A stretch of 64,000 nucleotides of DNA, from positions 3,363,533 to 3,427,532 of the forward strand of contig NW_023998455.1 in NCBI RefSeq assembly GCF_014805625.2. Direction: 5' to 3'. Below the pieces are notes generated by a model, which ran no database searches, was not told where the DNA came from, and saw only the letters and a program-made list of their open reading frames with translations. This document shows positions 36,382 to 49,083 of the stretch, piece by piece (positions within the stretch are counted from its first letter, which is position 1; every line of letters starts with the position of its first letter). The DNA comes from Glossina fuscipes. Its lineage: Eukaryota; Arthropoda; Insecta; Diptera; Glossinidae. Both the position numbers and the translations under genes were made by a program.

Positions 36382-37085
36382 GCACGCAAAAACCACTATT
36401 CTATTAGATTTCCGAGCCGTCTGAGCGAAGAACTGGATACGCAAGTAATTTTCATAAAAATTTTTTTCGAAATCAACTTTCCACCGCTCGAGGAAAGCAA
36501 GATTTGGGTCATGCTTTGGATGCATTGGCACCTCTCAGTTAAGTTCTTTTTAATTTTTCTGGATTATTAAAGATGCATGTAGCTGTGTTGGTATTGCCAT
36601 AGTTGAAAACGATCGATTCTATTGATTAATTCTAGCTAGGGTGCCTCAATTACACACTTTAATCCTCCTAGTAGTTGAGAGTAGAAAATGAAATCAATTA
36701 TTTTGTCAGATTGGATGAGCTTATGATGCAAGGTGTCCCTTCAATCCCACCGAACGGTATACCTCGCCTTATATATAGGTGGCGTCAATTCGCGCCCTGC
36801 TACCGTCTTGAATAACGGTTCAACGATGCGGTGCGATTGTATTATTGAAACTAAATCGGACGATTTCATTTGGTTTCGACAGCGGTCCGCAAATGAAAGT
36901 TCGGTTCGGTTCAATTTTTCTCTATTAATTCATAGCATACTCTACTGCCGAATTTCTTCTCGTATCTAGTGTGAGAGATAAATGTTTCGAAATTTTTTAT
37001 TTGATCAATTTTTATAAACGTGCGGCTACAATATATTTCAAAAGTTATAGGCCTTTCTTTTAATTTTCTTGACTTGTGGGTATTC

Positions 37086-37220
37086 TACCGCCAGAGTGGC
37101 CGAAGGCGAGGAATCTCGACTAGCAACTCAATGGTCGCGGGTTCGAATCTCAAGTGCGGTAGCCTTAGATGCCAGTGCTTTAGATTTTAGTTGTCTGGCG
37201 AAATTAATAATAATAATAGA
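37086..37220 (+). mobile_element. tRNA-derived SINE, copy 2
   Basis: CCGCCAGAGTGGCCGAAGGC (A box), CTCGACTAGCAACTCAATGG, B box GGGTTCGAATCTC, AAGTGCGGTAGCC, GATGCCAGTGCTTTAG, then an AATAATAATAATA tail. It lies about 170 bp upstream of the first visible cadherin exon. Confidence 0.82.
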
Positions 37221-37388
37221 TGAACGGACTGAAAATGGAAACGTATATTATCGACATTTCTATATGGCTTGTTAAATCATTATTCTCTTGTTACAAATAA
37301 ATAAAATCATTAATCTGTTTAAATAAATATTTTTAAAATAAAATAAATAAATTTGAAAAATATATTACGATTTAAAATTTTATTAAAG

Positions 37389-40300
37389 CTGTTGAAAGGG
37401 CTATACTGGATTCACGGTGCTATCTGGAGGGCGGTGGTTCAGCCGAAAGTTTTTTAGCTAGCGAAGATCTAGAGATCGGCGCAATTATTGGTAAGCTGCG
37501 CATAAACGGCGATCCAGATATCGATAATGGTGATATTAATCTAACGTTAAGAGAAAAAGACGCATCTTTAGAGATAGTCGCAGGAACCAAAGAATTAGCT
37601 TTAACCGTTGAATTGGATAAGGAAGGCGTAAAAGGGCCTTCATCAATATATGTTAACGTTATATGCCTACGAAGACATTCAACAGATCCGGTAAGTTCAA
37701 TGATCTTTAAATAGTGCTTTTGATTTAAAAAAAACCTTTTTCATTGACTATGTTCATTTCAATTATCAAAGTATTAACAAAAGGCGTTGACGTTGCTAGA
37801 AAAACATTCCAATGCCGCAGCGCAATAGTGATGAAGTTTTATCACCCGAACACTTTACCGCCATCACCTAACAGCCTTGCCTATGCTATACACGGCATAC
37901 TTGGCTTTTTACCACAATGATTGTAAACAGAAGCCATAAATTAGGTTTTTTTTTACTTCCGCTTAAGAACACACTCATAAAGCATGCCTATGCCCGTTTA
38001 GCCTATAAACTTTTACTATGCGTGGTTTAGTTTTATTTAGTTAAACAAAAAAAGAAAAAAAAGAAGAAAAAATAAATAAATCCCTACACTTTCATTATTG
38101 CCTTCTTTCTTTCTTCTTTACTCGTCTCGTAAGTCTTTCTCTATTTCTCTACTCTCTTTCTCCTTACACTTTTCTCAAATATCCTAGAAATTAACTGAAG
38201 GTCTCTTAGCCATTACATTCACATTACAGTTAAGTTAGTTGGCATAGTTCTAAATAATTTAATACTGCCTTCTCTTAGTAGATTTCTTAATATTTGCCTC
38301 GTATAGATGGCTTCAAGCACTTTGAACTTTGCGGTAAGTTCATTGACCACTTTTAAAACTTTACTAGTTTTAGTTTAGCAAGAGATTTCCCACCTAAACT
38401 GCACTACACTTGTATGAACGATTATATAAAGTTACACAAAACATGAACAAGAGTTGACATAAGTAAATGTTGAAAAAGTTAATATTTGATTATAAGGAAT
38501 TATGTTTTTGATATGTTTTTATGTTTTAACTCTCCTATACACACACTTGTGTACAGGTAACCCATCGTGCAACGCTAGTTACTTTCCAAAATATTGCCGT
38601 GTTACGCAAGCTCGCTCGTTATACAGAAGAAGGAGAGGTTAGGTTGCAAAATAAAAAAAAAAATTTCTATTTTCATAAATATCTTCATTAAAATTTCGGT
38701 AAGAATAAATACTTCACTGAGCACTCTTAGCCGCAGCGCTTTTCCTTTCTTGGCACGATATTCTCATTCTATGTAGACTTTTCTACATTATCTTCAGATG
38801 TAAGCTCTACAAAAAAAACATGTAAGAAAAATATATTCGGCAGGGGCCGAATCTCGCATACCCACCACTACGTCTTTCGCATTCCACTCTTCAAATTCTT
38901 TTATTTGGCAGTATAAAGAAAAAATTAATCGCGATGTCTACTATAATCATTTTAAAATTAACCCATTTTTAGGCAGATAATATATCTTCATTTGAGGAGT
39001 ATACGATATAGTTTTAAACATTCTCTCTTGTTTAACTTATGATAAATAAGCATAACATCTTCAAAAATTGAAAAAAATAAAATCTAATTACCCATAACTT
39101 CGTGTGGACATGGCTGATTGGTTCCATGTTTAGACCTAAAGAGTAGAGTGTTTTGTAAAGTAAATGTGAAAATTTTAACCATCTCCGAGTAACAAACAAA
39201 AATTTTTGTTAAGAAGAGCGGAGTTGCGTCCAGTTTACACTGCACTGTCGGCTTCTACTCTAACCAATTTGGCCCATTTTCAATACCAACCTACGTGCAG
39301 AAGTTTGCAATATTTCTAGTAATGTACAAAGCAGAGGTACAGACATGGCTTAATCAACTCAGACCATGACACTGATCACGAATATATACACCTTATAGAC
39401 TCTCTGAAGCTTCTTTTTGGGTGTTACATACATTATGTGGCGGGTGTAAAGGAAAAGACGTCATGAATGTGCATTCGGCACTCCCTTTTTTTTGGAATTC
39501 GATTTCTTAAGAAATCGACTAGTTTTCATGCAAACCCACTGCATTTTCGTAAAAGTATTAATAGTTTACGAAAATTTTACAGGAAAACCTGTTGATACGT
39601 AGGTCCTCGGATGAGAAATGTAATTTTCGAACAATGCTAAAGTGAGTCCGTACTGCAGAAGTGCCATTCTATAAGGCAAAGTTGCCGATTCTCGAACCAT
39701 ATGAGCCCATGCTATAGAAGTCCCGGTTTACACGGGTATGTTCCCAATTCTCGAACCAAATTAGAGTGAGTCTGTGTTATAGAAACGCCATATTATAGGG
39801 CCATGTTTCCAATTTTTGAACCGTGCTAGAGTGAGTCTGCACTAGAGAAGTAGCTTGCTATAAGGCAATGCTTCGTGCTAGAGTGAGCCGATACAATAGA
39901 AGTGCGCGTTATGCGACGGTTTGCCGTTACGACAATGAACGTTATAAAGTACACAAAAGAATAACTCGCAGTTATACCAACCTTTGAGCGAGCACACACA
40001 CACTATTATAAACTTTTGTTTTAATTGTAGATGCATCAGTTGATCATTTAAGATCAACAAACGCATTATTTTCTATTCATAATCAGGACTATTGTTTCCA
40101 GAACGCCACCTGTAGGCATATTATTGGGATTTCTTTAATCCCCTAGGAGTCAAGTACACTGATTAAAGACTCTTCTTGCGAATTTAGTCAACTATGCTTC
40201 CACCAAATTTCGATATCCACAGCCAATCTTTAATAATTCAGTTTAAGGCATCTACGACTCCTAGCGGCAGACAGTCTTACACTCGGTCGTAAAAGTGTAG

Positions 40301-43300
40301 TAGCAAGCATATAGAGAAAACTACGCTTTCTATATAAGGCTAATGTTACGTACTAGATGATACAGCCGATTTATAAATCTTTGTAAAGAGTTTCAATAAT
40401 CACCAAGGCCCCTCTAAGCATAAGTACGTACCTATTTTTGTCCAAGTGTTCACCTATCTCTTGGGATCAATACCTCAAAGTTTTGATTTCAAATTTTTTC
40501 TTATCGCTTCTCTTAGGTTAAGTTCAATGCCTAACAAAATCGATTAAAAGGTTCACTTACAATTAACGTGAAACCAATAAGTTTTCCTACTTCTTCACAT
40601 GAAGGGGTCAATAATTTTTTCGAAATGTTTCTTCAAGTTTCATCAGATTCGAATATCGCCACAAGGAAGCATTAATAAATTAAACGGAATAGATAAATGT
40701 TTACGATATCATATGTGACGCTATATATTATATAATACAAATATATAATCAGCAAATTCATTTTGGCCCTATTTCTTAGTTCAATACAACTTCTTTGTAG
40801 TTATCAATTATGAACGTACTCGTCTATCAGTAGGAACTAGCTGTAATGAAAAATGTTAGTCTAAAGGAAACTGCCTTTCTCGAAGAGGAAGAGCTATTTT
40901 GAAATCAAGATCATCAGAAAAGAAACTTTTCACTTTTTTATGATTATATAACATATATATACATATTTTTATTACTTTTTTTTAGAGTTTTGTTATACCT
41001 GTCAATGTGCGTGTAATCGATGTCAATGATAATGCCCCCGAATGGATAGCTGCACCGTATACATTAACTCTATCCGAAGTAACTGTACCTGGTACGCGTA
41101 TATTGCAAGGAGCAAAGGCCGAAGATGCTGATCAACCCGGATCATTCTCAACTGTTGAATATCAAATTTTGCCGGGGCATTATTCAGAATATGTGCAATT
41201 TCTAAATCCCCTAGAAGGGACTTTAGTATTAAAGAAATCCTTAGATTACGAAGTAATGCAAAATTTTACTGTAAAACTACGGGCTCAAGATCAAGGAATA
41301 CCTCCAAAATACTCAGATACTACGCTCCGAGTTGTAATTACAGACGCCGATGATCAAAATCCTAAATTTTTAAGAGAATCGTACAGTGCTGAACTGCCAG
41401 GCGATGGCAGACCCGGTGAGCTACGGACGCGTCCAGAGCCAATTAGGGCCATCGATCAAGATGAGGGCATTTGTGCACCTCTACAATATTCTATTGTACA
41501 ATCACAAGATACCAAATACTTTCGTATACATCCGCACAGTGGAGTGATAACACTGCTTACACCTATCGGTTATTCGGATTTAACAAACGGGGCGACATTG
41601 GTAGTTAAAGCTACGCAAGTCGATAATCCCGATCGTTACGCCTTGACAACGGTAACATTAACTCGTCTCGGTGGAATACACAACGACATTAGTGCCTTGG
41701 CTTTTGTGCAAAAAAAGTTTTATATGCGTATACGTGAGGACACAGCGGTGGGCAATCGAATCTTAGCCTTGCCAACTAATAAGCCAGGAAAGCATTTAAA
41801 ATATAGCATACCGGACCCAGTGAATTCTCAATTTTTTAATGTGGGCATGTTGGGCGAAGTCATTCTTACGAAGCCTTTGGATTATGAAAAAATGACCCGT
41901 CACGATTTTCAAATATTAGCCACAGACGATATAACGAATGCAACGGCCGATGTAACATTGGAAATAACCGATGTCAACGATTGGGAGCCAAGATTTCGAG
42001 AGACTCACTATGAATTTGCTATACCGAAAAGTGTAAGTTCGAAAATTTTGAAAAACTGGCAAGCCTAGAGGATATAGTTTTCCGAAATTTTTATTATAGC
42101 AAACTTTACAATCGCGCTCGGTACCTTTGGAAGGATTAATGATTGGAAAGGTAGAGGCAGCCGATGGTGATCGTAATGACAAATTGGAATTGTCCTTGCG
42201 GGGCCAACATGCTGGTCTTTTTGAGATTGATAATATCGGCAATATATATATGCGTCCAGAACAATTGCATCAGTTGAATGAATCGGTTATTCACCTTATA
42301 GCTATCGCCAGAGATAGTGGAGTACCGCCACGTAGCACTTCTGTGCCCGTGACCGTTACAATGGAAGGTGTAACTTTGGCCCAATCATCGTGGAGTAACA
42401 GTCTCTTAGCTATGTTCGTTGCCTTGGTGGCTATCTTCATAATCATCATACTGGCTTTAATTTGTTGCATAGTTCACTATAAAAGCAAGACACGTAAAAC
42501 AACACCCGCTTTGGCTCGTAGCAATCGCGGTCATAGCGGTGTTTCATCAGCTAATTTAATGACACATGAGAAAATGACAAGCGGCAATGGTAATGGTGCT
42601 ACGACTTCCAGCGGCAACGTTTCGGTTTTACATATGAAACGTAATGGCGGCAACGTGACTATGGCAAATGGTAGCTATCAAAGTAACGCGATGGGTGCTG
42701 GAATATCAGGTATGGGTGCTTCGGCAATATTGGCAGCCAGCTTAGAGAGAGAACGTGAAAGGGAAAGACAAAGGGAAAATTACGCAGCCACTGTAAGAAG
42801 TAAGTATTTAGTAAGTAGTTAGTGTTTTGTATTGAACCTTGAGAATTCATCAAATCGTTTAATTACTGCAATTATCATTTCTAAAGATATTAAGCCAGCC
42901 AGAGCTTTCTCGCTCTATATACCTGCCCACCTATCGCCGCATACATAAACCAAAATTCAACCAAAATCGATCACTTAGACATTTTGCTTTATTTATGTGC
43001 GTTTTTTATATCCACCACTATAAGATGAGGGCATACTCATTTTATATTTTTCCCATAATGTATTCAACACCTAAAAGCAAACTTCAAAGATCCTGTTAAA
43101 GTGTAAATATTCTTGATCAGCGTGAAATCCTGAATTGATTTACCTATGTCTGTCCGTCTGTGAAACTGTGTGTCTGTGTTATGTGGGTTGTTGGCACTCT
43201 TCTTCAATGAAGATATCAGCTTCAGATTTGGTAGAAACTTTGGAAGTTTCTGGACGCAGGTTGATATTGAAAATGGGCCAAATTGGTCACAGCAGAAGCG

Positions 43301-44447
43301 CACCGTGGAGCGTCAACTGAACGAAAGTCTGTCTTTTTAACAAATATTTGCGGATTTTTTCTCATACTCGGAAATTATTAAAGTTAGAAGGCTAAAATTC
43401 TCCACATTTACTTTACGAAACATTCCACTCTTTAGGTCCAAAAATGGAACTAATCGGCCATGCCCACACACAGTTACGAGTAATTAAATATTATTTAATT
43501 AATTTCGCACTAGATTTTATTAAGGAAGTAGACTTGAATGTTAAGAATAGGTGGACTAAGACCACCATAAGTCTGTCCGGTACTGTGTCCAAAAAGTAAT
43601 ATCAATTTAATTTTTTCTTCTTTAAATCCATTTATTAATCTAAATCTACTTCGTCGCCTTCGAAGTAATTCGCAAACGTTGCCTTCGCAAAGTGTTGCCT
43701 GGCGAAAAGATTTCACAGCGCGCAAAACATCACGATAAGCGAACAAAACTGGTTTTGCGTTTGGCGCGGTTCTTTCGATTTTTGCTCATACTTTGCAAGA
43801 TATTCGCTCGACTGATCGACTCATTCCGGGTCATAATCCAACTCTAGATCCAACTCTCATCTCCCGTGATAATGCATTTCTTGACCGATTGATCGCATCA
43901 CTCCACTCATCACAGTGCTAGTGACTGTCCATCTGATATTTGTCCATTTAAATCTGTCTTACCGGTCGATTCAGAAGCATTTTCTAAATCTATCTAAGTC
44001 TGTGCGTTTAGTCAAGTCTTAGCGTGTCAAAAAACTCGCCGTTCAAATTGATGAAGATAATTATTTTTAGGATCTCCGAGTCATATTTTATTTGCCAAAT
44101 AGAATTATATTATGATTATGTAATGAATACTAACCAAACTGAAAACTTATTCTTCTTTAGGTATAGTTTCTCGGGCCTCGGCTAACGGACAACTCTACGA
44201 GGAAGACGAAATCGAAGATGATTCGTTGACAACGCAACATCAACATCATCAAATTTCTAGCGCAAACGCGATACGAAGGAAGGCTGCCTGGGAAGCACCT
44301 CCAACCTCATCGACTCAAGCAAACAGTGTCGCGGCCATTACTTGCGCGGGTAATGGCAGTTTAACGAATATGGGTGTTAATGCAGATACTTCCAATTTGA
44401 CTGACACAATGGGATCTTCCGAAAATAATTTAACCGTTTACTTTTAA
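37389..44447 (+). CDS. Transmembrane cadherin, 3' part (four exons; 5' end not located)
   Basis: Exons 37389-37690, 40986-42032, 42100-42799 and 44161-44447 join in frame; the stop is at 44445-44447. The first visible exon begins with a split codon, so at least one upstream exon exists. The protein has an N-terminal cadherin-like repeat with a Cys (DSRCYLEGGG), then repeats bearing the calcium-binding signatures VIDVNDNAPEW, AEDADQPG, LDYE, ITDADDQNPKF, AIDQDEG, DINDVNDWEPRF-like EITDVNDWEPRF, and a last repeat with AADGDRNDK. A single membrane helix (SLLAMFVALVAIFIIIILAL) is encoded near 42400-42470. The roughly 200-residue cytoplasmic tail is Ser/Gly/Asn-rich with a charged run of alternating E and R, and it lacks an obvious catenin-binding motif. 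EC1-EC3 resemble the start of protocadherin-15/Cad99C-type cadherins, but the ectodomain is much shorter. I do not assign a Drosophila symbol. Confidence 0.85.
38307..38637 (+). CDS. Two possible small extra exons inside cadherin intron 1
   Basis: 38307-38333 (27 nt, ATAG acceptor, perfect GTAAGT donor, M-A-S-S-T-L-N-F-A) and 38557-38637 (81 nt, GTACAG acceptor, weak GTTAGG donor, VTHRATLVTFQNIAVLRKLA then RYTEEGE) are both phase-neutral and open. The flanking cadherin exons also join directly in phase 0, in a way that fits the fold. These two would therefore be optional cassettes, an alternative start (the first begins with ATG), a nested gene, or chance. Confidence 0.25.
38835..39010 (+). 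repeat. Dispersed repeat family 3 (palindromic head), copy 1
   Basis: Head TATTCGGCAGGGGCCGAATC is near-palindromic, then CTCGCATACCCACCACTA, TTCTTTTATTTGGCAG, AAAAAATTAATCGCGATGTC, CATTTTTAGGCAGATA, ATATCTTCATTT. The copy at 55.73 kb follows it almost base for base. Confidence 0.8.
39622..39930. repeat. Minisatellite, ~60-65 bp unit, about five copies
   Basis: Repeating order ATTCTCGAACCNNNNTAGAG, TGAGTCTGTGTTATAGAA, GNNCCATTCTATAAGGCAAT, GTTGCC, with starts near 39622, 39687, 39746, 39811 and 39870. Units have diverged by point changes. Within cadherin intron 1. Confidence 0.8.
42990..43310 (+). repeat. Dispersed repeat family 4, copy
   Basis: CACCACTATAAGATGAGGGC, AAACTTCAAAGATCCTGTTAAAG, TTCTTGATCAGCGTGAAATC, CTGAATTGATTTACCTATGTCTGTC, GTTGTTGGCACTC, ATTTGGTAGAAACTTTGGAAG. 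Lies in cadherin intron 3, next to a mariner relic. Confidence 0.65.
43505..44060 (-). pseudogene. Mariner relic with internal deletion
   Basis: The minus strand reads KKCIITGDESW (region of the first catalytic Asp), then DYDPE-stop-VDQSSEYLAK (the YDPE...QSS.W block), then after a deletion the C-terminal ANYFEGDEVDLD-stop typical of mariner transposases. The second and third catalytic blocks are missing. Embedded in the last cadherin intron. Confidence 0.72.
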
Positions 44448-44919
44448 ATATTATTATTTGTGTTTTTTTTTTTGTTTTTGTACATAATTTTTTTTGTTAA
44501 TATAATACTTTAGTTCTTTACTAATCGAAAAAATTTTATTTATTATTATGTTATACAGAATGTAGTCAATTTATATGACAAGTGCATTAGAAACTAAATA
44601 CGAATGCGATAGTCGGATAAGATCGACCGTTCGGCACCCTATACCACTAAGACGTTAATTAGCAGCACACCAAAAATGATAAATTACTTTTCGCAAATAC
44701 ATAATTTTCACGGAAGCCACCATATCGGAAAATAATTAAACGTCATCCTCGTCTAACTTTAGCCAGAGTAAATCGCAAATTAGAGTATGTCACTTTGTTG
44801 CTTTCTTGAGAGTTTCGGTCGGCGAAATGTAGTCTAAAAAAAAGGTCTATGGGATCCAAATTCGCTTTGGTTGTTTTAAGATAACCATTTTTCATGAGTT
44901 GAGATCCAATATATAAATT

Positions 44920-45375
44920 TACCTGGTCCAAAATTGGTAAGATTAATTTTTATGTCAAGTTATTGTTATCAAAAAATTTTCATAAAGGAGTATTGAAAAT
45001 TAGATCTTTATGCCATTTATCAAGATTCAGTTTTCGTAGGAAGGTAAAAAAAAATTTCCCATCCGATCTAAAGGTTTTAAATTAGGATGTGGAAACACTG
45101 TTACTAAGCGATTTATGTCTAGAAGATTTCAAAATTACAATATGTGGGGAATGGTCCGGTCCGAACTGCTTTCGGTGGCGTTCATTCTTAAACCAAAACA
45201 CGTAGGCCCGCCAACCATCATCAAAACTGTGATATGTAGGTTGGACACAAGAATACACGGACAGATGTCAGACGAAGAGACGGACAGACAAACGTAGGGT
45301 GGGTCGATTTCACGCTCTCCTGGGCTCGCGAAAACTTAATATATCCTGTAACGCAAGTGGTGTAGAGTACAAAAA
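44920..45375 (+). repeat. Dispersed repeat family 1, long copy
   Basis: TGGTCCAAAATTGGTAAG, ATTGAAAATTAGATCTTTATG, GTTTTCGTAGGAAGG, ACACGGACAGATGTCAGACG, AGACGGACAGAC, and a terminal CAAGTGGTGTAGAGTACA. Fills most of the gap after the cadherin 3' end. Confidence 0.65.
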
Positions 45376-46690
45376 TCGAAAGGCGCGGATCAGCACTAAA
45401 AATAATTGCCTATATCACTGAATATGTCATCAAGATGAAAGAAGCGTTGATTTATTTTGTAAATTTTTATCGAAAAGTGTATTTAGAGTGAATCTTGTAA
45501 ATTTTTAGCTTCCATTACCAGTTTGTTAAACGCATACAACTTTCTACAATATTTTATAAATACTTTTAGGTTTAGTCTTTAAACACTAAAGTATGAGTGG
45601 GAAATAAAAAAACAATAAAAAACTAAATACTATTTTAACGCTCCATAATTTAATCTTCTTTAATTTTAAAAAATCATTACATTTTCTCCAATAATGAAAC
45701 CGAGCGCGACACCCGTGGAAATCTATAATTAAAGGTGTTGCTGGCCTTATAAACTTTCCATAAGTTTATAAAGCCAGCTAAGAGAACGTCATCTCCTCGA
45801 TCGAATAAATAAACTCAATAAGAATTCTTTATCTCCATCCATTGCACCCATGCTCTGCCATTTGCTTTAAGCGCACGTTATATCACCGGCGGGCTGGTCA
45901 ATCGCTATATTAGATATGTGAAAAACAACTTCCTTGTTAGTCTATTATTGAATCTTACACAATCATGAAAACTGAGATAACATTTCGTAGCTTGGAAAAT
46001 GTTCTTACTTGATATCTTGAAGTCAAATTTAAAAGTGAGAGAGAATCACTTATAAACATGTCTACAATTGGCAAAAAAATGCTAAATTTTCCTAAGGATG
46101 AGAACTTAAGAATGCGTGAGCAGATAAATTTCAAAATGTGGCAGAGATCAAGCTAAAACATGACATTGGTAGATATATTGGCGTTCAGATCAAAGGAACT
46201 GTTTACTCGAATTCTCGAATTCATAGAGTAAATCTTCTTTCCCAGATACTAATAATATGTATAAAGGCAACACAGTTATTTAGTTAGTTACAGAGGCCGT
46301 AGTAAATGACTTTTTCTTACTTTTCAAAATAAGCTCCATAAACTGTAACTTAATGCATGTATGCATTCTCAAAATGAACAAAACTTTTTTTATATACGAT
46401 TTATAGTGAATTTAAAATGAACACAAATTAAAATGTTGTTGAACACACTCAAAAAAAGAGAATATGAAGAGAAAATGCAAGCCTGTATAAATGAAGCAAC
46501 GGAAAAAAATCAGCTGTTTTATTAGCCTTCTCTTTCAAGATTTTACTTTTAGTGGCCAGGTTTATCGTAGTTAATGTGAATGTTTGTTTATTTTAATATA
46601 CGTCCCTAACTGGAAGTTAAGAGATTCGTAAAACGGATCAGGATCACACCAGAACAATTTAACCAAAAAAGTTGAAAAATTTAGCAAACT
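45376..46690. other. Intergenic, no gene recognised
   Basis: AT-rich DNA between the cadherin and the TFIIF gene. The final 150 bp should contain the TFIIF promoter and 5' leader, but I see no TATA box I would defend. Confidence 0.6.
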
Positions 46691-46700
46691 CAAACCAAAA

Positions 46701-47616
46701 ATGTCTAAAGACGAGAAAGAGAAAGTGCCCATAGTTGACAAGGAATTAGATCTTTCGAATGCAGGACGAGGCGTGTGGCTAGTTAAAGTGCCCAAGTACA
46801 TAGCACAGAAATGGGAAAAAGCTCCAAGCAACATGGATGTAGGGAAATTGCGTATAAGTAAGACGCCAGGTCAAAAGGCACAAGTTTCATTGACACTGAC
46901 ACAAGCGGTCGTCAAATTGGATCCTGACGCAGAAATACCCACTGAACACATATTAGATGTATCGGTTGTAACTAAACAAACCCTTGGTGTTTTCTCACAT
47001 ATGGCGCCCATCGAGACAAATCATTTTAAAGATGCAAGTTGTAGTGACCCCGAAAAATTGTACATGGAAGGACGCATAGTACAAAAACTAGAATGCCGGC
47101 CTATAGCTGATAATTGTTATATGAAATTAAAATTGGAATCTATAAAAAAAGCATCAGTGCCGGTTCGGAAAGTCCAGCCTATTGATAAAATTGTACAAAA
47201 CTTCAAACCAGTTAAAGATCATGCTCACAATGTAAGTTGAAATGTGAAATAGAGAGGAGAGAAAATTGACATAGTACTTGATTGTAATTGCATCTTCTTT
47301 CTTTACATTGCAGATAGAATATCGAGAACGTAAAAAGGCGGAAGGCAAAAAAGCCCGCGATGATAAAAATGCTGTTATGGATATGTTGTTTAATGCTTTC
47401 GAAAAGCATCAATATTACAATATTAAAGATTTGGTCAAAATTACCAAGCAACCTATTGGTTATTTGAAGGAAATATTAAAGGAAGTTTGTGATTACAATA
47501 TGAAAAATCCTCACAAGAATATGTGGGAATTGAAGAAAGAATATCGTCATTACAAGACTGACGCAGAAAAAAAAGATGATGATAAAACTGGTACCGACAG
47601 TGATACGGATCACTAA
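46701..47616 (+). CDS. TfIIFbeta: Transcription initiation factor IIF, beta (small, RAP30) subunit
   Basis: Exon 1 is 46701-47231 and exon 2 is 47314-47616, with an 82-bp phase-0 intron. The product is 277 residues, the usual length of insect TFIIF-beta. The N-terminal half (NAGRGVWLVKVPKYIAQKWE, and later GVFSHMAPI) is the dimerisation domain that pairs with the large RAP74 subunit. The C-terminal part has the linker RKKAEGKKARDDKN and a winged helix (FEKHQYYNIKDLVKITKQP, then GYLKEILKEVCDYN) that binds DNA or the polymerase. It ends in an acidic tail DSDTDH. The protein helps place RNA polymerase II at promoters in the nucleus. The start ATG follows CCAAAA, a fly-like Kozak context. No damage is seen; it looks fully functional. 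Confidence 0.95.
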
Positions 47617-47979
47617 ATTTAATTTAATTTTAAAACAGAATTAAAATAAGAAACTGATTAATTTACAATGTTTTGGAACATTTTTATAACAAATCGAAAA
47701 TCTAATTCATCCTTAACACTTATTTTACCGAAAAAAGCAATAGAAATCGTTTGGAATTCTTTCAGATATATAAACGACGTCGTACTCAAATCAAGGAAGC
47801 GCGTAACTGTAGGTATAATAATCTAATACACTGTAACAGGCGCTTAATCACAGCAAAGCATTTGCCAAGCATTTGGTGCTTAGTTCCCTTAATCCCTTTA
47901 AATACAGGAAACTGAAAATAATTCGCAAAACATGGCGGATATAATTAATAATGCTTAAGAATGTGTTAGGAATGTAACT

Positions 47980-49008
47980 TTATTCTTCGGTATATTCTCC
48001 ATTAAGTTCAATACATTTTTCCCAACGATTTCCTAATTTATTAATTCCATCTTTAAAATGACTTTCTGGAAGTCCATCAAAATAATCGTTCACTGCTAAT
48101 ATAACTTCTTCATCAGAAGAAAATCTTTTGCCGTCAAGGAATTTTTTTAAGTTTACGAACAAATGAAAAACGGAAGGTGTCAAATCTGGTGAGTAAGGTG
48201 GATGCTGCAACAATTCGTAATGTAACACCTTCAATTTGTCCTTTACAAGGACACCTCTATCAGCCGGTACGTGAAAATAGATTTTTTTCTTTGCCAGAGC
48301 TGGTCTTTTCCTCAGAATTCTCTCATCCAAACGTTCCAAAAGATTTAAGTAATATTTTTCTGTTATCATTTCGCCAGTTTGCAGGTAATCAATTAATAAA
48401 ATGCCCTTTCCATCCCAAAAGACTAACGCCATAATCTTTTTTGTTGATTTTGACCACTTTGGTTGCTTTGGAACTGAACAGCCAGCCTTAGTTTCTTTGC
48501 CTGGTTCAGGGCTGTAATGATAAACCCAAGTCTCGTCTGTGGTTACAAAACGGCGTTTAAAATCAATTTCATTTTTTCGAAATAAGTTCAAATTTTGCGT
48601 TGAAAATTCTATTCGCTGTTGTTTTTGATTAATGCTCAACACATTCGGTACCCATCTTGAGCACACCTTTCTCAAACTCAATTCTTTTTTTAAAATGTGC
48701 AGTACCCGTTCAGATGATACATCCATAGCTGTAGCAATTTCACTCAAAGTCAATTGACCATCAATCTTGATCATATTATGTACTGAATTAATCATTTCTT
48801 CCGTCGTTACACTCGTTGGACGTCCAGAGCGGGGATCGTCGTATAGGCTCTGACGCCCTCGCTGGAATTCGGCCGCCCATTTGCAAACCATTGCTCTTGA
48901 TGGGGCAGAGGCCCCCAATACATTTACCATTTCACTATGAATTTTCATGGCTTTCAAACCTTTTTTTACAAAGAATTTAATCACTGCACGATTTTCAATT
49001 TTGTCCAT
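47980..49008 (-). mobile_element. Mariner element: uninterrupted 342-codon transposase with lost catalytic residues
   Basis: A single intact frame of 342 codons, about 3 fewer than full-length mariner transposases. N-terminal helix-turn-helix region: KFFVKKGLKA, SAPSRAMVCKWAAEFQRG, DDPRSGRPTSVTTEE. The linker motif WVPHEL appears as WVPNVL. The first catalytic Asp is present (TTDETWVYHYSPE, D158). The second block, normally FHQDNAP.H, reads FHVPADRG: three residues including the Asp are missing, exactly as a 9-bp in-frame deletion would leave. The third block, normally SPDLAPSDF, reads SPDLTPSVF, with Asp replaced by Val at 280. It should bind DNA but not catalyse. I could not find convincing terminal inverted repeats, so the full element boundaries are unknown. 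Confidence 0.88.
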
Positions 49009-49083
49009 TTTAAGATATAATCATAGCATAAAGAAACCTTAAAATGTAGTAAATTGCATAGTTCTTTCTTTCACTGCTAAGGA

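Noticed and set aside
41916..42853. Several minus-strand open frames over the cadherin exons
   Set aside because: Shadows of the plus-strand coding sequence; the plus frame carries the calcium-binding motifs and membrane helix.
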